Assembly (NCBI RefSeq): GCF_014647475.1
Contig: NZ_BMPG01000001.1
Location: 372,001-436,000, forward strand
Direction: 5' to 3'
Length of the DNA: 64,000 bases
From: Halocalculus aciditolerans
GTDB taxonomy: Archaea; Halobacteriota; Halobacteria; Halobacteriales; Halobacteriaceae
In this document: positions 31,892 through 41,058 of the stretch, piece after piece
Layout of the letters: each line of letters begins with the position of its first letter
Numbering within the stretch: position 1 is the first letter of the stretch
Notes under the pieces: generated by a model
Told to the model about the DNA's origin: nothing
The model's input: only the letters and a program-made list of their open reading frames with translations
Databases searched by the model: none
Position numbers and translations under genes: made by a program

Positions 31892-32629
31892 ATGGACGTG
31901 ACTCTCCTGCGGCACGCGACGCTCCTCGTGGAACTGGACGGCGTGCGCTTCCTCGTCGACCCGATGCTCTCCGACGCCGGCGCGAACCCACCGGTCGAAA
32001 ACACGCCGAACCAGCGGCGGAACCCGCTCGTCGACCTCCCCGACGCGGTGACTGATGGCGATTCGGCCCTCGCTCACGACGCGGTCCTCGTCACGCACCG
32101 CCACACGGACCACTGGGACGCGTGGGCGGACGCCGTCGACCCGAGCACGCCCGTCTTCTGCAACCCCGCGGACGCCGAGCACTTCGAGGCGGACGGCCTC
32201 ACCGACGTTCGCCCCGTCGACGGGGGCGAGACGTTCGAGGGCGTGACGCTCCATCGGACGCCGGCCCGTCACGGCCACGGCGACCTCGCGGAAGCGATGG
32301 CTCCCGTCTGCGGGTTCGTCCTCGACGGCACCGAATCCCTCTACATCGCCGGCGACACCGTCTGGTACGACGCTGTCCCTGAGACCATCGACGACCACGA
32401 CCCGGACGCCGTCGTCCTGAACGCCGGCGCGGCGCAGTTCTTGGAGGGCGAGCCCATCACGATGACCGCGGAGGGCGTCGCGAACGTCCGCGACCACGTG
32501 AGCGACGGCACCGACGTCCTCGCCGTCCACATGGACGCTATCAATCACTGCCTCCTCTCCCGCGACGACCTCCGCGAGGCCGTCGACGACGTCGCGATCC
32601 CCGACGACGGCGAGACGGTCACCCTCTGA
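31892..32629 (+). CDS. MBL-fold metal-dependent hydrolase (UlaG-like)
   Basis: A 245-residue metallo-beta-lactamase-fold protein with the metal motif THRHTDHWD (near residue 70), RHGHGDLAEAM supplying another histidine, and IAGDTVWYD with the bridging aspartate. The family includes L-ascorbate-6-phosphate lactonase and many uncharacterised hydrolases; the substrate is unknown. Its last codons are duplicated just downstream as part of a 37-bp tandem repeat. Confidence 0.85.
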   Translation: MDVTLLRHATLLVELDGVRFLVDPMLSDAGANPPVENTPNQRRNPLVDLPDAVTDGDSALAHDAVLVTHRHTDHWDAWADAVDPSTPVFCNPADAEHFEADGLTDVRPVDGGETFEGVTLHRTPARHGHGDLAEAMAPVCGFVLDGTESLYIAGDTVWYDAVPETIDDHDPDAVVLNAGAAQFLEGEPITMTAEGVANVRDHVSDGTDVLAVHMDAINHCLLSRDDLREAVDDVAIPDDGETVTL

Positions 32630-32694
32630 CCCGGTTCGACGGGCGGGGGAGTGGCTCACCCTCTGACCCAGTTCGACGGGCGGGAGAGTAGTGC
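32621..32694 (+). repeat. 37-bp tandem duplication related to the 33-bp element
   Basis: ACCCTCTGACCCGGTTCGAC at 32621 recurs at 32658 as ACCCTCTGACCCAGTTCGAC, each followed by GGGCGGG. The unit starts in the last codons of the MBL gene and shares the GACCCGGTTCG core of the elements at 6753, 12505 and 40080. Confidence 0.7.
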
Positions 32695-32772
32695 GCTGTG
32701 GTGGCGTGGGGCGGGGCGTTCGACCGTCGATTCTTCGGAACGCTCTTGCCTGCGCGCGGTGGAATCCTCTCT

Positions 32773-34524
32773 ATGTTCCTGGCTTTCCGCGAGGAGGTCG
32801 AGGACGCCCTCGCGGGCGCGCTCGACAGCCTCGGTTATCCGACCGACGACCTGGGTATCGAGGAGCCGCCGGAGGGTGTCGACGCCGTGTTGGCGTCGAG
32901 CGCGGCGTTCCGGCTCGCCGGCGTGGCGGAGTCGCCGCCGCCGGCGGTCGCGGCCGACGTCGCCGACGCCGTCGACGTGTCGGGGTACACCTACCTCGGC
33001 GGCGTCTCGTCGCAGGGGCCGTACGTGAACTTCACGCCGACCGCTGACTACTACGCGGACACCATCGAGACGGCCGACGAGGACCACGGCCGCCTCCCCG
33101 CGACCGGCGAGGACGTCGTCGTCGAGCACACGTCGGCGAACCCGACTGGTCCCGTGCACGTCGGCCGCGCGCGGAACCCCATCGTCGGCGACGCCGTCGC
33201 GCGCCTCCTCGACTACGCCGGCCACGACGTCGACCGCCACTACTACGTGAACGACGCCGGCCGCCAGATGGCGGTCTTCACGTGGGCGTACGAGACGTTC
33301 GACGAGGACGACTTCGACGAACCGCCGGCGCGAGACCGCGTCGAGTACGACCTCGTTCGGTACTACCGGAAAGGAAACGCCTTCCTCGAAGACGCCGACC
33401 CGGCGAAGGTCGAGGAAGCAGAAGACGAGATTCAGGCCATCATGCAGGGCCTCGAAGAGGGCGACGAGGAGACGAAGGCGCGCGTCACCGAAGTCGTCGA
33501 CCAAGTCCTCGGCGGGATGCGGGAGTGTCTCGCGCGCCTCCCCGCGGAGTTCGACGAGTTCGTGAAGGAGACGCGCTTCATGCCCGAACCCACGCGCGAC
33601 CTCGCGAACACGCTGAAGGAGATGGACGAAGCCGTCTTCGAGGAGGGCGCGTGGCAGCTCGACCTCGGCGAGTACGGCATCGACAAGAACCTCGTCTTCT
33701 TACGTTCTGATGACACGAGCCTCTACCCGACGCGCGACCTCGCACACCACCAGTGGAAGTTCGAGCACTACGACCGCGCCGTCACGGTGCTCGGCGAGGA
33801 CCACACCCTCCAGGCCGACCAGATTCGCACGACGCTCGACCTCCTCGGCGAGGACACGAGCCAGCTCGAACAGATCCTCTTCGGCTGGGTGAACCTCCCC
33901 GGCGGCGAGTCGATGAGCACGCGCGCCGGCACCGGCATCGACCTCGACGACCTCCTCGACGAAGCCATCAGTCGCGCGCGCGCCGAGGTCGAAGACCGCC
34001 TCGAAGACCGCATCCGCGACGACGACCTCGACGCGGACGACGTCGACCGCATCGCCCACCAGGTCGGCATCGGCGCGGTCCGCTACGACATCGTCTCCAA
34101 GCAGCCGTCGAAAGCCATCACGTTCGAGTGGGACGACGCCCTCGACTTCGAAGGCCAGTCCGCGCCGTACGTCCAGTACGCCCACGCCCGCGCCTGCGGC
34201 ATCCTCGACGCTGCCGACGGCGCGAGCGACACCGTCGACGCCAGCCTCCTCGACGCCGACGAAGAACGCCACCTCGTCCGCGAGGTCGCGCGCTTCCCCG
34301 GCGTCATCGAAGGCGCGGCCGAAGACCTCCGCCCCCACCAGGTCGCCACCTTCACCCGCGAGTTCGCCGACGCCTTCAACCAGTTCTACCGCGCCTGCCC
34401 CGTCCTCGCCGACGACGTCGACCCCGCCACGCGCGACGCCCGCCTCGCGCTCGTGGCGGCTGCGCGGGATACGCTGGCGAACGCCCTCGACGTGCTCGGG
34501 GTCGAAGCGCCAGAATCGATGTAG
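32773..34524 (+). CDS. argS: arginyl-tRNA synthetase
   Basis: Charges tRNA-Arg with arginine. The 583-residue class I synthetase has the N-terminal additional domain ([15 protein letters not shown]), the HIGH-equivalent [21 protein letters not shown] (as [17 protein letters not shown]), [21 protein letters not shown], the KMSKS-region equivalent [19 protein letters not shown], and the C-terminal DALR-type anticodon-binding domain (about 470-583). The ATG at 32773 is the first that gives the normal N-terminus. Confidence 0.95.
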   Translation: MFLAFREEVEDALAGALDSLGYPTDDLGIEEPPEGVDAVLASSAAFRLAGVAESPPPAVAADVADAVDVSGYTYLGGVSSQGPYVNFTPTADYYADTIETADEDHGRLPATGEDVVVEHTSANPTGPVHVGRARNPIVGDAVARLLDYAGHDVDRHYYVNDAGRQMAVFTWAYETFDEDDFDEPPARDRVEYDLVRYYRKGNAFLEDADPAKVEEAEDEIQAIMQGLEEGDEETKARVTEVVDQVLGGMRECLARLPAEFDEFVKETRFMPEPTRDLANTLKEMDEAVFEEGAWQLDLGEYGIDKNLVFLRSDDTSLYPTRDLAHHQWKFEHYDRAVTVLGEDHTLQADQIRTTLDLLGEDTSQLEQILFGWVNLPGGESMSTRAGTGIDLDDLLDEAISRARAEVEDRLEDRIRDDDLDADDVDRIAHQVGIGAVRYDIVSKQPSKAITFEWDDALDFEGQSAPYVQYAHARACGILDAADGASDTVDASLLDADEERHLVREVARFPGVIEGAAEDLRPHQVATFTREFADAFNQFYRACPVLADDVDPATRDARLALVAAARDTLANALDVLGVEAPESM

Positions 34525-34547
34525 ACGTGGCTCCGCAGGAGCCACGT
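34525..34547 (+). terminator. hairpin immediately after argS
   Basis: A perfect ten-base stem ACGTGGCTCC (34525-34534)/GGAGCCACGT (34538-34547) with a three-base loop directly follows the argS stop codon and is followed by TTAAA. Confidence 0.6.
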
Positions 34548-34835
34548 TAAACCGAGCGGGAGCGACCTGTGGGAGCGACACGCGAGCAGCGTGACTCGGA
34601 ACGAGCGATAGCGAGTGAGAGTCACGTCGAAGCGAACGGCGCGAAGCGCCGTGAGCAGGACGAGGTTCGAAGCGCCGAACGGAACGAGGCGCTTCGAACC
34701 TCGGTAAAGCGAGCGGGGAGGGACGACCAGCGAGCACGCAGTCGTGGCTGAGTGGCGCAGCCGAACCAGCGAGCGGCGAAGCCGCGCGTCACGCGGTTCG
34801 GGCTGCACGAGCGAGGCGAACGGCGGCGTCGCGTG
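34548..34835. repeat. cluster of long inverted repeats between convergent genes
   Basis: No gene is visible between argS and the convergent DHH gene. The strongest structure is a perfect 16-base stem CGAGGTTCGAAGCGCC (34661-34676)/GGCGCTTCGAACCTCG (34688-34703). Weaker ones are GTGACTC/GAGTCAC at about 34590-34625 and AGCCGAACC/GGTTCGGGCT at about 34760-34805. The GAGCGAGCG-type sequence resembles the other convergent gaps in the window. Confidence 0.55.
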
Positions 34836-35873
34836 CTATTCTCTCTCGCTTCGGTCTTCGTCTTCTTCGACGCTGAGGTTGAGGCCGGCGACGAGGCGGG
34901 CGGTGACGATCTGTTCGACGATGGCGAGGAGTTGGGTGTCGTCGGTGGTGTAGTCGGCGAAGATGCCGAGGGGGATTTCGCCGCCGGCCATCTCGCGGTG
35001 GCCGCCGGCGCTCCCGACTGTTTCGAAGGCTTCGCGGATGGCGTCGCCGATGTGGATGCGGCTGTCGGTGGAGCGCGCGGAGAGGTGGATGGCGTCGTCG
35101 ACGATGCCGTAGACGATGGCGGTTTCGACGCCTTCGAGGGTGGCGAGGTAGTCGGCGGCTTGGGGGAGGGCGTCGCGGTCGGTGGTGCGGCCGACGTGGG
35201 TGATGAGGGACGCGCCGCGGATCTTCCGGTTCTCGATGGCGGTGGCGATGGCGTCGATGGTCGCGCCGGTGACGGAGGGAGTGGAGAGCTTGTTGAGGAG
35301 GTCGATGTCGGCGTGTTCGTGGAGGCGGCCGGCGGCGTCGTATTCGGCGCGGGTGACGCCGCGGAGGAAGCCGAGGGTTTCGCGGCGGATGGCGAAGAGG
35401 AGGGCGGTGGCGAGCGTGGCGTCGAGTTCGACGTCGAGGGCGTGGACGTATTCGGTGAGGATGGTGGCGGTCGCGCCGGCGGTTTCGCGGTGGTCGACGA
35501 AGCGCGCGGCGACGTCGTCGGCGGGGTGGTGGTCGATGACGATGTCGACGGGGGTGCCGTCGGGGACGCGGTTGTTCGCGCCGGGGACGGAGTGGTCGAC
35601 GAAGGCGAGGAGTGTGTCGGCGGCGCGGTCTTGGACGAGCGCGGGGTCGAAGGGGAGAAGGTCGATGTCGAGGAGGTTGACGAACGCGCGGTTCTGCTGG
35701 TGGGAGATGTCGCCGCTGTAGAGGATCTTCCGGTCGTCGATGCCGGCGGCGGCGGCGATGCGGCCGAGCGCGAGCGCGCTCGCGAGGCAGTCGGGGTCGG
35801 GGTTGTTGTGGCAGACGACGAGGAGTTCGTCCGCGCCCGCGAGGAGTTCGTGGAGGCCGGTGGCGTCGGTCAT
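34836..35873 (-). CDS. DHH family phosphoesterase (NrnA/RecJ-like)
   Basis: A 345-residue DHH/DHHA1 protein. The metal motifs are VVCHNNPDPDCLASALALG (motif I, DPDC in place of DADA), LAFVDHSVPG, and IVIDHHPADD (the DHH motif, here DHH of IDHH). The C-terminal DHHA1 domain contains VGSAGGHREMAGGEIPLG, where GGH binds substrate. Such proteins degrade short oligonucleotides or cyclic dinucleotides. There is no cation-transport or CBS domain. A role in removing nanoRNA is likely. Confidence 0.87.
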   Translation of the reverse strand: MTDATGLHELLAGADELLVVCHNNPDPDCLASALALGRIAAAAGIDDRKILYSGDISHQQNRAFVNLLDIDLLPFDPALVQDRAADTLLAFVDHSVPGANNRVPDGTPVDIVIDHHPADDVAARFVDHRETAGATATILTEYVHALDVELDATLATALLFAIRRETLGFLRGVTRAEYDAAGRLHEHADIDLLNKLSTPSVTGATIDAIATAIENRKIRGASLITHVGRTTDRDALPQAADYLATLEGVETAIVYGIVDDAIHLSARSTDSRIHIGDAIREAFETVGSAGGHREMAGGEIPLGIFADYTTDDTQLLAIVEQIVTARLVAGLNLSVEEDEDRSERE

Positions 35874-35987
35874 CGCCGTGGTGTTTCGACTCCAGGTAGT
35901 TAGCGTGTCGCCCGCGTTCACGCGGCGTCTCGGGCGGCCCGCGAAACGTCAAAGGGTACTTACCGCGTCGTAGGGTAGAAATAGGTA

Positions 35988-37247
35988 ATGAGCGAGCAGG
36001 AGGGCGAGGAGGTGTCCGAAGACCGCCGAAAGTACGAGTTCCGGAAGCTCATCGAGGATCTCCAGGACTACTCGGGGTCAGGGACACAGCTCGTCACCAT
36101 CTACGTGCCGCCGGACAAGCAGGTTTCCGACGTCGTCGCGCACGTCACGCAAGAGCACTCGGAGGCGTCGAACATCAAGTCGAAGCAGACGCGAACTGCG
36201 GTACAAGACGCTCTCACGTCTATCAAGGACCGCCTTCGGTACTACGACACGTTCCCGCCGGAGAACGGTCTCGTGCTCTTCTCGGGCGCGGTGGACTCCG
36301 GCGGCGGCCAGACGAAGATGGTCACCGAAGTCCTCGAATCGCCGCCGCAGTCCATCCAGTCCTTCCGCTATCACTGCGACAGCGAGTTCCTCACGGAGCC
36401 CCTGGAGCACATGCTCGCCGACAAGGGCCTCTACGGCCTCATCGTCCTCGACCGCCGCGAGGCGAACGTCGGCTGGCTAAAAGGCAAACGGGTCGAACCC
36501 GTGAAGTCCGCGTCCTCGCTCGTCCCCGGGAAGCAGCGGAAAGGGGGTCAGTCCGCCCAGCGTTTCGCTCGCCTGCGCCTCGAAGCCATCGACAACTTCT
36601 ACCAGGAGGTCGCCGGGATGGCGAACGACCTCTTCGTCGCCCAGCGCCACGAGCTCGACGGCATCCTCGTCGGCGGCCCCAGCCCCACGAAGGACGAGTT
36701 CCTCGACGGCGACTACCTCCACCACGAACTCCGCGATAAAGTCCTCGGCAAGTTCGACGTCTCCTACACGGACGAATCCGGCCTCTACGACCTCGTGGAC
36801 GCCGGCTCCGAGGCGCTCGCCGACGCGGAGATCATGGAGGACAAGAACCTCATGCAGCAGTTCTTCAAGCAGCTCAACGCCGGCGAGGAGGCCACGTACG
36901 GCTTCGAACCCACGCGGAAGAACCTCGTCATGGGATCCGTCGAGACGCTCCTCATCTCCGAGGACCTCCGCAAGGACGTCGTCACCTACGAGTGCTCGAA
37001 CGGCCACGACGAACGCGAAGTCGTCGACGCCCGCCACGAGACCAAACCCCACGAGTGCACGGAGTGCGGCGAGGAAGTCGACGCCAGCGACGCCGAACGC
37101 GACGACCTCATCGAACACCTCATGAACATCGCCGACCAGCGCGGCACCGACACCAAGTTCATCTCCACCGACTTCGAGAAGGGCGAACAGCTCCTCAACG
37201 CCTTCGGCGGCGTCGCCGGCCTCCTCCGCTACTCCACCGGCGTCTAA
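35988..37247 (+). CDS. prf1: peptide chain release factor aRF1
   Basis: Recognises all three stop codons and triggers peptide release. The 419-residue protein has the NIKS decoding motif (EASNIKSKQTRTAVQ, near residue 62), the catalytic GGQ in KGGQSAQRF (near residue 186), and a C-terminal domain with the zinc-type cysteines (CSNGHDE ... CTECGEE). Length and order match archaeal aRF1. It is followed by a T-rich hairpin and an R2 repeat. Confidence 0.97.
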   Translation: MSEQEGEEVSEDRRKYEFRKLIEDLQDYSGSGTQLVTIYVPPDKQVSDVVAHVTQEHSEASNIKSKQTRTAVQDALTSIKDRLRYYDTFPPENGLVLFSGAVDSGGGQTKMVTEVLESPPQSIQSFRYHCDSEFLTEPLEHMLADKGLYGLIVLDRREANVGWLKGKRVEPVKSASSLVPGKQRKGGQSAQRFARLRLEAIDNFYQEVAGMANDLFVAQRHELDGILVGGPSPTKDEFLDGDYLHHELRDKVLGKFDVSYTDESGLYDLVDAGSEALADAEIMEDKNLMQQFFKQLNAGEEATYGFEPTRKNLVMGSVETLLISEDLRKDVVTYECSNGHDEREVVDARHETKPHECTECGEEVDASDAERDDLIEHLMNIADQRGTDTKFISTDFEKGEQLLNAFGGVAGLLRYSTGV

Positions 37248-37253
37248 AAGTAC

Positions 37254-37298
37254 CTTTTACGCTGCGCTCGTTCGCTTCGCTCACTCGCTCGGTAAAAG
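37254..37298. terminator. probable bidirectional terminator, 3' of prf1
   Basis: Outer stem CTTTTAC (37254-37260)/GTAAAAG (37292-37298) encloses a GC-rich GCTCG/CGAGC-type hairpin. It starts six bases after the prf1 stop and has the same layout as 2734-2774 and 25865-25909. Confidence 0.65.
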
Positions 37299-37342
37299 CT
37301 ACGACAAAAGCACTGCGTCACCCCCTACCGGGGGTTCCTTGG

Positions 37343-37410
37343 CCTCGCGGCGAAGCCGCGAGTGAATCGCGACCCTTCCGGGCTCTTCGAGCCGCTCGGG
37401 TCGCGAATGC
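37343..37410 (-). repeat. dispersed repeat family R2, copy 3
   Basis: On the minus strand: GCATTCGCGACCCGAGCGG, CTCGAAGAGCCCGGAAGGG, TCGCGATTCACTCGC, and a GGCTTCGCC hairpin ending GCGAGG. It matches 2628-2690 closely. It lacks the GGGCTTTTAGTG end block. It lies between the convergent prf1 and metallophosphoesterase genes. Confidence 0.75.
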
Positions 37411-37507
37411 CTGACTCTGGTTTCTCCCCGTTGAGCTAGACGTCTGTCTGCGCGGCTGCTGACCGTACGGGTCTTCTCTTCCAGCAACAGAAGTGTGGGC
37501 GTACTCT

Positions 37508-38050
37508 TCAGGCTTCGTGGACGGTGACGTCGACGTCGCCGTCGTCGACACTGGCGGTCATCATCGTCGCGCTGTCGACGCCGACGCCGCACGCAGTGCC
37601 GGGGTTGAGCGCGCGAATTCCGTCGTGGATTTCGTCGACGACTTCGTGGATGTGACCGCCGACGGCGATGACGGTCTCCTCGCCGCCGGCGCGCGCTCGC
37701 GCGGTGTCGGTGACGGCGTCGAGCCAGTCGTCGCGTGAGAGCACGAGCCCCGCGGAGGAGGGGTAGACGGCCGCGCGAACGTGGTTTATCATCCCGTGCG
37801 TGACGACGAACGTGACGTCCACAACGTCGAGTGCGGCGACCTTCGGCAGGTCGATGTCGTCGGGGTCCGCGTTCCCGTAGACGGCCGTCAGGTCGCCGGT
37901 GAGACTCCGGAGGTCGGCAAGCGCCTGTTCGGAGGCCGTGTCGCCCGCGTGAATCACGTGGTCGGCGTCCGCGATTCGCTCGCGGAAGGCGTCGGGGAGT
38001 TCGTCCGCCGGCTCGGGCAGGTGGGTGTCAGAGAGGATGGCGACCTGCAT
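37508..38050 (-). CDS. metallophosphoesterase, YfcE/MJ0936-like
   Basis: A 180-residue calcineurin-like phosphodiesterase with the metal motifs ILSDTHLPEP (motif I), VIHAGDTAS (II), VYGNADPDD (GNxD variant), VVTHGM and VGGHIHE (the usual GHTH reads GHIH). The size and motifs fit the small YfcE/MJ0936 group of cytoplasmic phosphodiesterases. The physiological substrate is unknown. Confidence 0.88.
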   Translation of the reverse strand: MQVAILSDTHLPEPADELPDAFRERIADADHVIHAGDTASEQALADLRSLTGDLTAVYGNADPDDIDLPKVAALDVVDVTFVVTHGMINHVRAAVYPSSAGLVLSRDDWLDAVTDTARARAGGEETVIAVGGHIHEVVDEIHDGIRALNPGTACGVGVDSATMMTASVDDGDVDVTVHEA

Positions 38051-38098
38051 ACCTATCGACAGTACGGGTACGGGAAGGTATATTCTGGGGTGCGCTCG

Positions 38099-38497
38099 CT
38101 ACTCGTAGAGCAACTGTTCTAACTGCCTGTTCCGCCGGTCGACGTCGAAGTAGGGCTGCAGGGCTTCGTCGGCGTCGAGGCGGTCGAGGAAGAGCATGAC
38201 GTCGACGCCGCGGGATTCGGCGTCGCGGGCGAGCGCCGACAGCTCGCTCCGGTAGAGCGCGACGGAGTCGACGACGGCGAGCAGGCACGCGAGCACCGCA
38301 CCCGCCTCGCTATCGCGGGGGAAGGCGTCGCTGATAGTTTGAAAGTCCGGATACTCGCTCGGTGGGTCGTCCGTCGGCGTCACGCGGAGGCAGGTGGTAC
38401 AGAGCTCGCCGCCCGGCCGGTCGTCCGGCAGGTGGTCGCGCGCCGCCTCCGGCACGGGAAAGGCGAGCGTCTCGCCGCCGCAGTGCTGACAGGTCAT
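38099..38497 (-). CDS. DUF6276-like protein with N-terminal zinc ribbon
   Basis: A 132-residue protein. Two Cys pairs, CQHCGGE (Cys3, Cys6) and CTTCLRV (Cys33, Cys36), form a probable zinc ribbon; the rest is helical (LACLLAVVDSVALYRSELSAL). I associate this pattern with the haloarchaeal DUF6276 family (from memory). The function is unknown. It is in the same direction as the metallophosphoesterase, with a 48-base gap. Confidence 0.75.
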   Translation of the reverse strand: MTCQHCGGETLAFPVPEAARDHLPDDRPGGELCTTCLRVTPTDDPPSEYPDFQTISDAFPRDSEAGAVLACLLAVVDSVALYRSELSALARDAESRGVDVMLFLDRLDADEALQPYFDVDRRNRQLEQLLYE

Positions 38498-38552
38498 ATC
38501 TCGACTACTCCCGCGACCGGGAAAACACTACGCGAAACCCGCGCGTCCGGGG

Positions 38553-39944
38553 TTATTCTTCGTCTTCGTCGACTTCCTCGACCGCGCTCTCGAGTTCCTC
38601 TCCGTTTTCGCCGCGCGGGAAGTTCCCGATGGTGTCGGCGCGGAAGGCCTCTTCGTCGAACTCGTACTCGCCGTCGAAGAAGTCCATGACGGTGTGCGTG
38701 TCGCGCATCGCGTTCTTCAGGCAGGTGGACGCGCCCGGCGACGGCGTGATGTTGAAGATGACGTCGTCGCCGACGATCTTCGCTTCACCCATGTCGAGCG
38801 ATTTCTTCTTCGTGTCGACGATCTGCGGGCGGACGCCGCCGTAGCCCTTCGCGCGCTCGATGTCGTCGAGCTCTGCGCTCGGCACGACCTTCTGGACTTC
38901 GGGGAGGAAGGTTCGCTTTCCGACCTCGGGGACGTCGTAGACGAGGTTCCGGAGGACGTACGGCAGGAGGATGCGGTCGGCGAGGATGTTCCCGTAGGAC
39001 AGGAAGGACGCGACGTTCAGCCCGAAGACGTCGAGGAAGTCGCCGACGGTGTTCAGGCGACCGCGTTCGAGGGTCGGGACGAGCTTCGCGGTCGGCCCGA
39101 AGCGCGTGATGGAGTCGTCGTGGACGTCCGCGTCCCCGTGCACGGCCGCGAACGGGAGCTTCTTCATCTGGAGCGTGTACACCTTCCCGTTCAGGAAGTC
39201 CTCGGCGAGGAAGAAACTCCCCGCGACCGGGAGGAGGACCTTCCCCTCGCCGTACCCCATCTCCTTCGCGATCTGGAGGCTGTGCGAGCCCGCGGCGACG
39301 ACGGCGACGTCCGCGTCGAACGGCCCCTCGTCCGTCGTGAGCGTGTAGCCCTCCGTCGTCTCCGTGACGTCCTCGACCTTCGTCCCCGTGAAGACGTCGA
39401 CGCCCTCCTCTTCCTCCGCTTTCTCGACGAAGGACTGGGCGGTCTGCCCGTAGTCGACGACGTAGCCGTCCGGCGTCTGGAGCGCGAGCAGGTCCTTCGC
39501 GGGGTCGCGGCCCTCCACGACCTTCGGCTCTAACTCTGCGATTTCGTCGCGCTCGATGGGGCGGAGTTTCGGGTAGAGGTCCCCGAAGCCCTCCTCGTGG
39601 TAGCGCTCTTCGAGCTTCGCGACCTCCTCGTCGCCGACGCCGAGCACCATCTTCGAGCGCTTCGAGTGCATCTCGCGCTCGCCGTCGTGGTTCTCGAGGT
39701 AGCCCGCGAGGAGCTCCGCGCCCTCTTTGACTTCTTCGGCCTTCTCGAGCGTGTAGTTCGTCTCGATGTCGCCGAAGTGGAGCGTCTGCGAGTTGTTCGT
39801 GACGTGGGAGTTGATCGCCGCGATCTCGTCTTCCTTCTCGACGAGCGCGACCGACTCGACGTCGGTGAACTTCGCAACGGTGTAGAGGAGCGATGCGCCG
39901 CTGATGCCGCCGCCGACGATGACTAGGTCGTATTTCCCTGACAT
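38553..39944 (-). CDS. mqo: malate:quinone oxidoreductase-like FAD protein
   Basis: A 463-residue FAD oxidoreductase of the DAO/Mqo type. It has the dinucleotide motif LVIVGGGISGASLLY at the N-terminus, NSHVTNNSQTLHFGDIETNY (equivalent to the NNAGTGH region of Mqo), VVAAGSHSLQIAKEMG, and the C-terminal FNITPSPGASTCLKNAMRD FAD contact. It probably oxidises malate to oxaloacetate and passes electrons to menaquinone at the membrane surface. It has no membrane helix and ends in an acidic tail. Related hydroxyacid oxidases cannot be ruled out. Confidence 0.83.
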   Translation of the reverse strand: MSGKYDLVIVGGGISGASLLYTVAKFTDVESVALVEKEDEIAAINSHVTNNSQTLHFGDIETNYTLEKAEEVKEGAELLAGYLENHDGEREMHSKRSKMVLGVGDEEVAKLEERYHEEGFGDLYPKLRPIERDEIAELEPKVVEGRDPAKDLLALQTPDGYVVDYGQTAQSFVEKAEEEEGVDVFTGTKVEDVTETTEGYTLTTDEGPFDADVAVVAAGSHSLQIAKEMGYGEGKVLLPVAGSFFLAEDFLNGKVYTLQMKKLPFAAVHGDADVHDDSITRFGPTAKLVPTLERGRLNTVGDFLDVFGLNVASFLSYGNILADRILLPYVLRNLVYDVPEVGKRTFLPEVQKVVPSAELDDIERAKGYGGVRPQIVDTKKKSLDMGEAKIVGDDVIFNITPSPGASTCLKNAMRDTHTVMDFFDGEYEFDEEAFRADTIGNFPRGENGEELESAVEEVDEDEE

Positions 39945-40079
39945 GACTGGCTAACCGGTGACTACGTCGTTCGTCGTACTCCAGCCGCTTAACTCATGTT
40001 TTATGTGACCGCAGAACACCGACAGATGTCCTATCGGGGGTTCGACAGACGTACGAAAAGCCGGCGTCGTCGCCGGTGC

Positions 40080-40130
40080 CAATACGACCCGGTTCGGCAG
40101 ACGAGTCGGTATCAATACGACCCGACCGAG
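40080..40130 (+). repeat. 33-bp dispersed element, one and a half tandem copies
   Basis: CAATACGACCCGGTTCGGC then AGACGAGTCGGTAT (40080-40112) is followed by a partial second copy CAATACGACCCGACCGAG at 40113. The 33-base period and sequence match the array at 12505-12602. It lies in the 217-base gap between mqo and atpD, which holds no gene. Confidence 0.8.
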
Positions 40131-40161
40131 AACCCCACGCCGAACGCGGAAAACTGATTTC

Positions 40162-40854
40162 TCAGTCCGCAGTGACTTCCGCTTCCCCTTCGGCCTCGGC
40201 CTCCGCGGCCTCCCGCGCCGCGCGCTCTTCTTCTTCCTTCTTGTTCTTCACCTTCTTCATCCGGAAGATCTCCTCGCGCTCTTGCTCTTCGAGCTTCTGC
40301 TCGATGTACTCCTGGGACTCGTAGAGCTCCGGCAGGACCTTGTGCTCCAGCGCGTTCACGCGGCGCTTCGTCCGCTCGATCTCGCGCAGGAGCTTCTTCA
40401 TCGCCGTCTCCACTTCCGCGGCGAGGATGATCTGGTCGAGGAGGTTCTCGTAGGCGTCCGCGACCTCGTCGATACGCCCGGACGTCCCGATGACGCCGTA
40501 CCCGCGCTCGTCGAGGCTCTTCTGGACCTTCGACGACTCGATGTGCGGCACGACGACGCCCATGATGTTGCTCGACTCCACCGTGATCTCGGGGTGCTCT
40601 TTCAGCGCCGCCGCCGCCCCGCGAACGGCGACGTCGCCCTCCATCGCCCGCGCCATGTTGATGGTCTGCTGGGCGTCGTCGTAGGACGTCTCTAAGTCCT
40701 CGCGCACGTCCTGCGCGCGGTCGAAGATGTCCATGAACTCCATGATGAGCCCGTCACGCTTCTGCTCCAGCGTGTCGTGGCCCTGCTCGGAGAGCTCGAT
40801 GCGGTCCTCGATCTCCATCAGGTTCTTCCGCGTCGGTTTGACGTCCTCGGCCAT
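40162..40854 (-). CDS. atpD: A-type ATP synthase subunit D
   Basis: Central-stalk subunit that couples rotation to the catalytic A3B3 head. The 230-residue protein is a long antiparallel coiled coil ([20 protein letters not shown] at the start; [20 protein letters not shown] and [11 protein letters not shown] near the end), with an Ala/Glu-rich acidic C-terminal tail. It follows atpB after a 204-base gap, the only long gap in the cluster, so it may have its own promoter. Confidence 0.95.
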   Translation of the reverse strand: MAEDVKPTRKNLMEIEDRIELSEQGHDTLEQKRDGLIMEFMDIFDRAQDVREDLETSYDDAQQTINMARAMEGDVAVRGAAAALKEHPEITVESSNIMGVVVPHIESSKVQKSLDERGYGVIGTSGRIDEVADAYENLLDQIILAAEVETAMKKLLREIERTKRRVNALEHKVLPELYESQEYIEQKLEEQEREEIFRMKKVKNKKEEEERAAREAAEAEAEGEAEVTAD

Positions 40855-41058
40855 GGTCTATTGTGATTGGCTTGCGAGCGGAGCCAGTTAACCGTTTTCA
40901 GTCCCACCGCGCGCGGACGGCCGTGACACTCCCGTTCCGCCTGTCGACGACCCGCTCGCCGCCACGCCGAAGCGTCGACGCCGACGGCAGAATCAGCCCA
41001 CACCTTCGACTCGTCGGCGTCGCCACTACGGGTTCGAGAACGAGGAAAGAGAAGCGAG

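Noticed and set aside
36486-36500. Palindrome ACGGGT-CGA-ACCCGT as an operator or element copy
   Set aside because: It encodes the ordinary KRVEPVK stretch of aRF1 and lacks the rest of the 33-bp unit.
37405-37445. tRNA-like sequence (minus strand TAGCTCAACGGGGAGA, like a D-arm)
   Set aside because: No acceptor stem, anticodon arm or T-arm can be built around it; the sequence continues into the R2 repeat.
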